Of a stretch of 64,000 nt of DNA, positions 40,624 to 51,900 are shown in pieces. The DNA is from Nemertoderma westbladi (Eukaryota; Xenacoelomorpha; Nemertodermatida; Nemertodermatidae). Made by a program: the position numbers and the translations under genes. Below the pieces are notes generated by a model, which saw only the letters and a list, made by a program, of their open reading frames with translations, did not search any database and was not told where the DNA came from. The stretch covers positions 26,735 through 90,734 of the forward strand of contig JAUCBJ010008895.1 of the NCBI GenBank assembly GCA_032718475.1, in the 5' to 3' direction. Position 1 is the first letter of the stretch. Every line of letters begins with the position of its first letter.

Positions 40624-41734
40624 ATTTTATACGTAAATCAAAATGACTTAGTTATTAATTAACATTCTTTGAGATTTCATATATATATGAAAATGATTTA
40701 TACATGTATAAATGAACCATCCATAAAGAGTATCTCCCTTAACCTTAGAAGCAGACACGGTGGGGTGGGGAGATTAATGTCACGTCACAAATATTTAATT
40801 ATCAATTATTTATGTCACAATGGCGCGTTATTCTAATCAAAACAATAAACTAAGGTCAATGGAACATGTTACAATTTTATTTTTGCTAGTTATCAACTGT
40901 TATTTGTGTCGATTTTCGCCAGGAGAGAGGGGCGCATATTGAACACGTAGAAATTCCCCCGTATTTGGAAAGCCTATGTGGTGGTATGGTGTGATGAAAA
41001 TGTTACAGAACAACATCCATCAATTATGTTCAATCTTGCTTATATTTTAAATAGTAGATTTTGAGGCCTAATCGATTTCAATTTATAGCTGAATTATTTT
41101 TCATGATATTTTCTTATTAAACATTAAAGAAGTGAAAACTTCCCGAAGATTAAAAATCATTTATTGTTCCAAATCAATGGGAACAACATCACTATTCGAT
41201 ATGTTCTATCACAATTTCACGGCAGTCTGCACTTTTTACTAGCGGTGTTTTCAATTAATATATTTTCTGGACGGGTGAATGAATAGCCGTCAACCCAAAT
41301 CGTTTTAGGGCGTAGGTACATGGTAGGTGAAGCATAATCTCATGCTGCCACTTATGTTACAATGGCTAAGCATAAGCGCAAACACACAGAAACACCGTAG
41401 CGCTGTGGAAGCTATCCTGTTGCTATGACAACTCAAACGCCACCCTTCTTGCTCCATATCTCTTAATCAATTTGTCGTTCTGAATTTTCCAGTCCATACA
41501 GACAGAAGATATTACATTATTTATAAATGGATTATTTATTTATTTCAATCCCCAGAATCACCATTACTTACTAAATAATAAAAAAGTACTTTATAAGTTA
41601 CTTTTTTCTTCCAGTTTTTCAAGTTTCGCCTAATACCTATATATTTGCTTAGTTAAATTAAAATGATTTAATGGAAAACTTAATTCAATATATAATACAA
41701 GATTCTTCGAGAGTTATGCAAACGTAAATCCGAC
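40624..41734 (+). other. Intergenic region between gene A and the tetraspanin
   Basis: About 1.1 kb without a supported gene. The only candidate element is an RFX X-box-like palindrome at 41419-41432. No TATA box is convincing. Confidence 0.5.
41419..41432. promoter_or_regulatory. X-box-like RFX site
   Basis: GTTGCTATGACAAC is an imperfect palindrome close to the RFX X-box consensus. It lies about 300 bp before the tetraspanin start codon. One mismatch in the palindrome and no conservation data keep this tentative. Confidence 0.3.
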
Positions 41735-42679
41735 ATGTCTAACAGTGAAATTGCATTGGGAAAAAGTCCCTCCTTCCAAGATGATACTGCCCAAGAGACT
41801 AACAAAGACAATGAATATACCCCCAATGACCTCGCCTGGACCATAGTACCGGCCAATAGTTCAACAAGAATCTCTGTTGTTCCGGATAGCGCCGACATAA
41901 AAAACCACGGAGAAAACGGGATCGCCACGAACAAACCGCGTCCCAGCAGCGTCAAAGCAATATCATTGACTCGATTCCTCCAACAACATTCGCACGACAA
42001 CAAACACACAATGTCAGAACGTAAATCAACCATAAAAACGATTGTTGGTTCGTTTATATTCGCCTACATGGTTAGCGGCTGCGTTGTTCTTGCTGTTGGA
42101 ATAGTTCCTTTAGTTAAAGGCGACTATCTATGTTATAAATTCAAACAGTGGTTTCATCTAGCGGAGTTATCTTCTGGTAATATATGCGTGGGAGTGTTTA
42201 TAGTGGGTCTATGCGTGGTATGGATTGTTTTTTATAAAATAACTCGTACCGCGTGTAATATACGTTGTATCGTATCTATGGCGACGGCTGTGATACTTGC
42301 AGAGGTTATTCTTTGTGTAACCGCTTTAGTTTTAAACTCTAATCGAATGTTCGAAATGGGAGACTATCTTGAACATTCGATGACACAGTACGGGAAAGAT
42401 GTTGATGTCACTCGTTGCTGGGACAATATCCAATCAGGGGAGGGTTGTTGCGGCATTGTTAGTCGTAAAGATTGGATACAAATTCTGGGCTCAATCCCGG
42501 AAACATGTAGGAGAAGTGCTCCCGGGTGTCGAACGTCATTCATGGATACGATTTATAAGGAGTTATCGCAAATTGCCGCGGTCAACATTATAGTTATATT
42601 GCTGCAAATTTTGGTTCTTTCAACAGGATTTTGCTGCAGTTTGAACGCTTCCGAAAGGAACGTTGTACAAGTAGCATAA
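41735..42679 (+). CDS. Tetraspanin with long N-terminal extension, intronless
   Basis: The 314-residue protein has four hydrophobic segments at about 101-127, 150-168, 178-200 and 281-302. Between the third and fourth lies an extracellular loop of about 80 residues with the tetraspanin hallmark GEGCCG (CCG at 238-240) and partner cysteines at 228, 258 (PETC) and 265 (PGC). Tetraspanins organise membrane microdomains by binding partner receptors. Cysteines at the inner ends of TM3 and TM4 (174, 178, 300, 301) could be palmitoylated. The cytosolic N-terminus of about 95 residues, rich in Ser, Asn and Asp, is unusual: family members normally have short tails. A second ATG at codon 93 would give a classical 222-residue protein, so the real start is uncertain. 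The single-exon structure may indicate a retrocopy. No clear AATAAA follows. Confidence 0.78.
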   Translation: MSNSEIALGKSPSFQDDTAQETNKDNEYTPNDLAWTIVPANSSTRISVVPDSADIKNHGENGIATNKPRPSSVKAISLTRFLQQHSHDNKHTMSERKSTIKTIVGSFIFAYMVSGCVVLAVGIVPLVKGDYLCYKFKQWFHLAELSSGNICVGVFIVGLCVVWIVFYKITRTACNIRCIVSMATAVILAEVILCVTALVLNSNRMFEMGDYLEHSMTQYGKDVDVTRCWDNIQSGEGCCGIVSRKDWIQILGSIPETCRRSAPGCRTSFMDTIYKELSQIAAVNIIVILLQILVLSTGFCCSLNASERNVVQVA

Positions 42680-43566
42680 TAATTAATTGTGCAAATTGAA
42701 ATTATGTTTTATTTTGATCTTAATGATGTTTCGTTAATTAACACATACACGTACATTGTGTTTCCATCTTTCATTTACAAACTGCTTTTCTAGGATTTTG
42801 GGTAGTTTGCCCTGTGAAGGCATTGGTTGCCGACAGTATGGTGTAAACTCTATGCCGACATGTGAAAGTAGAGAACCAACAGCCGGCAGCTCAGTTTTAT
42901 ATACGTTAAGTTATAATTTCATTTTCCGTTTCATATTCATTTTCTAGTTTCATTTTGTCCATAATAACGGATGTCAGTTGTCTACTGGCGGTGTAGCGTT
43001 CTCACCAGCCGACAGTGTGTGTCTCTGTATTACTGTCTATCTATGCCACTCAGATATTTATTATCCTATGATGTATATATAGAGAGAGAACTGGTATCCT
43101 GTTATACTAGAGGGCTGTCCAACATTTTCTCATCCATGCAATTCGAAGTAGGAAATGCATTAATTATAAATAATAGTAAAACAGTCTAGGCCTACAACTG
43201 TTTTACTGCCATTGTGTATTGTTGTTATTCCTGTCTTGTATAAAAAACATATTAAGAAATAGTGCTATTCCATTTGATCTTCTCAAATATCTGTATATAA
43301 TAAGTTGCTGACATCAAAAATTTATTGGGAAAAAAACCACCAAATCACTTCCACCCTTATCAGTCCATTAGCGTTATCAGTAAATGTGGATGTAAGTATT
43401 GCTACTACTCCCTGGCCTGGCAAACCCACAGCAATGGTGTGTGCCGGTGATAAAATCGATGTTTGCATAACATATGCCTTTATTATAACTATAAAGTATG
43501 AGCTGATTTGTTCGTTATCTTTAGTACAGGAATTGCACGGAGTGGTTTATGTTCGTCGTTAAATCA
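42680..43566 (+). other. Intergenic region before actin
   Basis: About 0.9 kb with several short open frames and no coding signature. It is AT-rich and includes a TAGGCCTA palindrome near 43187. I see nothing I can name. Confidence 0.45.
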
Positions 43567-43576
43567 CCATATATGG
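43567..43576 (+). promoter_or_regulatory. CArG box (serum response factor site) of actin
   Basis: CCATATATGG is a perfect CC(A/T)6GG match about 60 bp upstream of the TATA box. SRF binding at CArG boxes is a conserved way of controlling actin genes in animals. Confidence 0.8.
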
Positions 43577-43628
43577 GCATATTTTGAGATCGTTTGAAAC
43601 CCCGGAAGTTTAGACTCTCACAGAGGTG

Positions 43629-43636
43629 TATATAAG
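43629..43636 (+). promoter_or_regulatory. TATA box of actin
   Basis: TATATAAG, about 113 bp before the ATG and 60 bp after the CArG box, predicts a transcription start near 43660. Confidence 0.75.
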
Positions 43637-43697
43637 GGAGAGAACGCAAGGTACTTTCAACAGTCGTGTCTAGATACCGATAACTAACTGTTAATAG

Positions 43698-45264
<1,567 letters not shown>

Positions 45265-45275
45265 CTCATTTCATG

Positions 45276-45281
45276 AATAAA
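45276..45281 (+). terminator. Poly(A) signal of actin
   Basis: AATAAA 11 bp after the actin stop codon; a very short 3' UTR is implied if it is used. Confidence 0.6.
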
Positions 45282-45780
45282 CAAAACTTCTGTACTATTT
45301 TATTGCGTAATCATGTTAAGCTAATTATTTATCATTTGCTACATAATAATTATTTAAACATATATGTAGGTATGTTTAATATTTTAATAGAATCGTAATA
45401 ATAAATTACTATAAAAGTCATATTCAGTCTATCTATTCAAAATTTTCAATAAGTCTTTAATAATAGTGGTTCATGTGTTATAAGTTAAATTGGGGAAAAC
45501 ATTTCACAAGAGTTTTCCGCAACGACAAAAACAGCATTATTGAGAAATGTTGCCTTTTTTATTATTGGATAAAAACAATAAAACTAGTTAAAGTTCAGAA
45601 AATAAATAAACTATTATCATTTTTCATTTAGAATTTACCACAGTTCAAAACCACGAACCATTAATAAGACAGAAAATCATGTAAATAAATTATATTATCA
45701 AGTTTGTATTTCCAGAATGGCATCAACAAATCATATATTTCCGAAGCGTCCACAAAGACTCGATATCATTTTATTAAATT
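45282..45780. other. Convergent intergenic region, actin and galectin 3' ends
   Basis: Half a kilobase of AT-rich DNA between two converging genes. Minus-strand AATAAA motifs at 45770-45775 and 45558-45563 could end the galectin transcript. No other element is seen. Confidence 0.5.
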
Positions 45781-45930
45781 TTATCGCAATCGTATTTGTA
45801 TAATCTTTAAATCACCATGAACATGAATCCAATTGGCCAGCTGATAAGGGGTCACGTGGTAAAGGAATTTAGGTATCTGGGTGCCCAGAATATTGGTTCC
45901 ATAAGATTCGTTATCGATGTGGAATTCCAT
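45781..45930 (-). CDS. Galectin exon 9 (end)
   Basis: Acceptor ttatttag|ATGGAA, 49 codons then TAA at 45783-45781. FLYHVTPYQLANWIHVHGDL is the closing segment of domain 3. Confidence 0.84.
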   Translation of the reverse strand: MEFHIDNESYGTNILGTQIPKFLYHVTPYQLANWIHVHGDLKIIQIRLR

Positions 45931-48900
45931 CTAAATAAATAAAAACTACATACAGATAAAATGAAAAATAAGGCAAAATTAAAATCACATCTCGAACCTT
46001 TAACTAACCAAACACCTCTGTTTTAACTTGGGACCCTTTGGACTTAAGGAGGAGATTCATTCATTTTAGCCCTTTCAGCCTGCAATTTGATGTAGAAAGA
46101 CCTTTACTAATAACATAAATAATTTTAAGAGACTCGCTTATGAAAGTGAGCCACTCCCTTACCAATGCAATTTGCCTCGGATTGAAACAACACTTTCGCG
46201 AGAAGCATGTCGGAGGGTCGCAGGTTCTAAAATGGATCGTCGTTAATTTCTCGATTATATTACTATAGAATATATTAATTATGGAACGGTGTAACAGGAT
46301 GATATCCATCATCTATGCCACCTTTATCAAACAAACAGGGACCGTACGCTCATTAAATTTACGTTCTTATATTACCCCTGCGGAAATCAGTGGCAGTACC
46401 GTCAATACTATTTGTAATCATATTATTTATTGTTGGCTCATTAACCTCCTGTCAGATAGAATCACTCGACACCTACTACTATAGGACTTGCTTAGTCTGG
46501 GTAATTATGTCAGTAATGAAACTCGCTTTGATGTTGCAACAATCTCGGGATGACTCACTTGGGCATGCTGGAACACGCAGCTCGTATCGCAATATCTCCT
46601 GCCAGACCTTAAATTATTAACTATCTATGATTATATTAAGGATAGTCTTTGGCCTCGTTTTAAGTCTCAACCATTAACCATTGATTACCATGGTGCAGAA
46701 GGAATGATGCCGAATTTATATGGAGCTGTTATGGACAAAACAACATTCCGTTCACAGAGCGACATGATCGCATTCTAGAATACTATAATATTATGTAACC
46801 TCGAAATACACGAACTCGTCGCCAAACAATATACCGGTATGTTGCATTTTTAATAGTGTTTTCAAATCTATTTTACTGCTGATGCTTTGAAAATAACAAA
46901 AAAATTTAATTCATAATTAGATGCCGGTTGTATCGGATGTTGGCGCCCTTGTGCGATCGATATTACGACAGTCGCCATGAGTTTAGAATTAATTACATAA
47001 GATTACACATCTCTATTATAGAGATCTGCCACGATCTGATTGGAAAATGACTCGTACGCAATCATTACGACGAAAGAACTTACATCGTAGAGAAAAGTAA
47101 TTATTTATACAAACAACAAAAAGTCCAAACAAACTATTTTTATTTACTATAATCATCTGGGCAGCTAATTAACCTGAAATTGTTCTCCTTTTATGAACGG
47201 TAGAATATTTATTGTAGTCGGTTGTGTCCAGATTCCATTACATCGACTTCTTTGTTCCATAACACCCGCTCCAAATTTTACCATGAGTTGGTAAGCGACG
47301 TCACATATATACAACGATTCATCTGTCTGTATATTAAAGTAGCACCTAAAATATGTGATATAGAAAAACAACAAAGTATTTTTATGTGAAATATTTAAGT
47401 ATTTAGCAGCAAAAAATTGAAAGGGTTTTGTTTGAATTAAATTTGTTCCTATTCTGTAACGGATTTCAAGATTTATTCAATAAAACGGCTATCCTATGTA
47501 AGTTGTGTAAGTGTGTAGTGCTGCGGGTGATGTATTGCTGCGGGCGCTGTATTGCTGTAATCAGGCATTAATTAATTTTAAAATGAAATAAGTACAAACT
47601 CTAACTAAACTATTTTCCGCATGATAATTTTATTTGGGTTCTGACCTTACCTACTGTACTAACAGTCCCATGAAGCCAACACTAAATCTGCCTTTACCCT
47701 AAATAAATAAAATTTGGGGCTGTAAGTATAAATTTTGTAAATTCGAAATTATTGTGGTATTGGAGATATTCTTCAAATAATAAATTTCTTATTTTGTTAT
47801 TGACACCACTTGTTAAGTCTTCTAACTTGTGCTGGATTTAATGTAACTATTTCAATGATAAACACACCTCACAGCTTTAGGTTCAATGTATCCATTGATG
47901 AGAATCACCCGTCCTGGTTTCAGTTCCCCAAGTATATTAAAGTCAACAGGCAGGTTTGGGTTCATTAAAGGCTGAACTATTGCCTGGGTTGCCTACAAAA
48001 TAATGAAATAATATATTCATAAAATCTAATTTTCCAGGGGGCAATAATTATTGTCCTCGGGTTAATTAATGGTCTGGTGAGCAATTATAGTCCGGGGGCA
48101 ATTGTCATTGCTCAGTTATTTTCACATCAACCGGTAAGCAAGTGGTAAACTATCCGTTGGCATGGAGGTGGTATACTAACTTTTATATTATCATACCCAC
48201 TGACAGAGACTCATCCTAAATGTAGCGAGAAATAAAAACGGATGCTGATAAAACTAAAAGAAACTGCCACCAGATAAACATGTGACAAACATAAACACCA
48301 AAAAGAGAGAAACGTGATTTCAAATATCTATCTACCGGTACTTCTTGCTAAAAATTTAACTATCAAAAACAACTTACTGGAATTTTCATTATAATCTTGT
48401 AGATTTTAACATCCCCATCAACAAATACTGTGTCGGCATTTTCTATTGATAGTCGATGTTTGTAGTTTATTAGCTGTTGGTTATTTATGGAAGCGGTGTA
48501 GTGAGTATCAGTTACTATAACATAATAATGTAATTTTATTAAATAGTCAATAATATCACATCTCATGGAATATTTTAAAAGATTAATTAAATAATAATAC
48601 TGTAGAATCAGAACTGCACCACCCCGCCCCATTCAACATTTTCGAAATAAGTTCAAAAGTTTTACAAATTTGTTGCCGATACTGGACTCGTTCACCGTGG
48701 GGCCTCCACACATGAATAGGTAATAACTACATATTTACATACTGTACTTGTGTGTAAAGTAGCTGTTACAATTTTGGAATAAAACTACATACAGTACATA
48801 CTAGTTGCAAAGTACTTTACAGTGTTCCGATCCTCGTGGCTTTATTTTCACTCACTCACTAAGTTCGTTCGTGTAACAAAGCCACTCGGATCATCACACT

Positions 48901-51900
48901 GTAAAGTACTTTGCAACTAGTATGTACTGTATGTAGTTTTATTCCAAAATTGTAACATTACGAAATGATAGTATATATATTATAAGTGATAGAAACTGTA
49001 CGAATTAAATTAGTTGCTGTATAAATAAATGTAAAAATGTCATAAATTATGTTATAAATAAGTTATTAGTTTATATTTATGGTGGCGTTTGGAGCCATGT
49101 TATAATAATATAGCTAGGCCGAACTGGTTATTAATAGCTATACCCCGCCTACCGGTAGGTAATGCAGTAGGATTATCTGGCTGTCAGGCAATAAATATTA
49201 AATACCACCTATTGTTTACATGGTAACCATGACAGCGAAACTTTACAGCTCGCGGTCCGGACATTACATAACCAATCAATACTAAATGTACAGGCCAATA
49301 ACAATACTGTAATGTCCTCTAGAGTTGTAAGGTGCTAAATGACAACTCGCTATTAATAAACGGCGTTGAGTAATGTTACAATTTTGGAATAAAGTATGTT
49401 TACCAAAAGGGTAACACAATTTATGTAAACTGTTGCCTAGTCACCCTCTAGCGGGATATTGTAGAACTCATGAGTCATCACCTAAAGTATATTTAAACAA
49501 TCCGCTTACCATAGTAAGGTATTTCTAAAATAAAGTTGCAGTATGCATGTGTTGTTGTCAAGTACTCAACTATGTCAAGTTACCGTAATGTAGTTTATAG
49601 TAATGTTTAAAAGCTAACATAATATTATAAGTTTATAAATTATAATGATAATCATAAACTTACATGAAATATATATTTTGAATGGTTCTCCTTTCCTCAA
49701 TGCGTTCATCTTTCTGTCTGTTACTCTTTGCTCCCCACTAACAAAATTACTAATTAAAACATGATCTTTCTCTATTTCGCTATCAATTTGAAAACTAACA
49801 TTAACAACATTACTATTCAACGGCTGGCCTTCCTGAAATCTTATTGATAATCTATAAAATGAAAAATGAGAATGTAGTCTGTATTCTGTAAAAAAAATCT
49901 ATTAAAATAACGATTTATTTTACAAAAATAAAAGTACTATTTTTTTGTGCTCCTTTTTTATCCGTATTTTCGAGGAATAGTAAGAATGTGCACATTTTTT
50001 CCGAGGCGTAGCCGAATCATATATTTTTTTTAATTTTTAAAAGAAAACATATTATTTTTTAGATGAAAGAAAATCCATAGTTATTGGATTTACAGTGAAT
50101 CTAATAGATATTGTATTATTATTATATTTCTATTTACGACTAGGCCCTCCATGCACATGAAACACAAAGTATTTTAAAACATACGAGCATAGGGGCCATA
50201 TACTAACCGGCTTCCAGAAGCTAAGCCTTCCAGGTATACTATCGTATCGGGCTGCATACACCCTGGCACTACGTGTTTCCAAGGTAGCGAGGGATTAAAT
50301 GCTTTTATTGTTCTAGAATCTGCGGAATGTTGTAGTAACACCCGATATAGAGTTACACTGCCGTCTATATTGATTCGTTTAACTAAAGTTGGAGATATCA
50401 AGTGGTCGTAGGAAGCCATCTGGTGTCCGTTTATGTAAATCTGTGTAATTTACAGATATTATGTAGGCCTTAATCACTTACGCATCAAACTGAAGTAAAA
50501 AATAGATATAAACCTTTCTGAAACTATATACACCATATCCATGGATACAGTGTCTAAATGTCGTAGTATATTCATATGATGATTCACATTTTATGCAATT
50601 TCATTATGATCTCTTAAAAATAATTTTTCAATTAAAATTGAAAGTTTCAAGAACAAAATTTTATAAAATCTTGATACGCTATTAATTTGTCAATAATCAA
50701 TATCTAACCTTGAAAATATTGGATAATATTTCGATCTCCATTGTAAATGCGGTATCTGGAAGGAATGGAAAGAAACCGAGTAGAGATTGTGGGTTAACCC
50801 AGGATCCGTCGATGAAGCTGGTGAATTCAACCCGTTGTGATATAACCTTAACGTGAACCGACATAGCAACAACCAGGTCGCTAGGGTTACCATTGTCAAA
50901 ACCTACCGAGAAACTGAAACAATAACTAATTTTTACATGGAAAATAGATAGTTTTTTTACTGGTGACCCCGATATGTATATAATTAGCGATATTTTACAG
51001 TAGTAGGCGTAACTCTTGGTAATATCACCTAAGATGTATTTGAACTTGATGGTAAAAATTTTCGCAACTTTCGTAAAAAAATTCGCCAATTTTATGTCAA
51101 TAAGTTGTCTTTGTTTCACTTCCAACATAGCATTTAGTCGAATAAAGTTCAAATCATTATTCATGAAACACCGGTTGTAAATCAGTTAAAAACTCACTAT
51201 TTTAGAATATTATGTTAAGACTTTTACTTGTTCGCTTTACAAAGAGGCAACGTACACTACGCTATAATGGCCCGTTTCCTCGCAGCTTTTTCAATGAGCT
51301 GTATTTCAAGCTTTCTTTTGAGCTTTTTTTTTAAGCTTTCTTATTTTTCTTATTCTTTTTTCTTGCTGTTTTTCTAGCTTTTTTTGAGCTTTATTCTATA
51401 TTTTAGGTTTTAGCATTCGAAAATTCTCAGATTCATCTTGAAGCAATTAATTTATAGAAATTGTTTTAACTAAAAAGCTTAAAATAAAGCTCAAAAAAAA
51501 GCAGCGCGGAAACGGGTCTTAATGCCTGTAGTCTAAAATAAACTATAGGGGGGCCTATACACAGGCAATTCGTGAAACAATATAATTTAATTAGGTAAAT
51601 TAATATAGAAATGATTGTATATTCTACTTACGATGACGAGTTTAGTGGGACTACTCCGTCTACGTACAGAGTATGCCCGGGAGTGAGGCCTCCTGTCGGT
51701 GTGGACAGTGAGAAAGGAGCTTCCTGAAAAATAAATGTCAATAAACATAACGTTTTATTATACTGTTTGCAATATACCGTAAATCTGTGAGTTAAATACA
51801 AATTATCGCCATAAATTTATTGCATTGAGTGCGTTCGTATACTGTACAGTACAATTATTGTGAACTAGTTTATCTTCAACATTGTAATGTACTTGTTCAA

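Noticed and set aside
42756-43562. Small open frames between tetraspanin and actin
   Set aside because: AT-rich, no conserved motifs, some begin at non-ATG codons; no support as genes.
46061-46620. Short open frames on both strands in galectin intron 8
   Set aside because: They lack domain features and lie inside an intron whose flanking exons join in phase.
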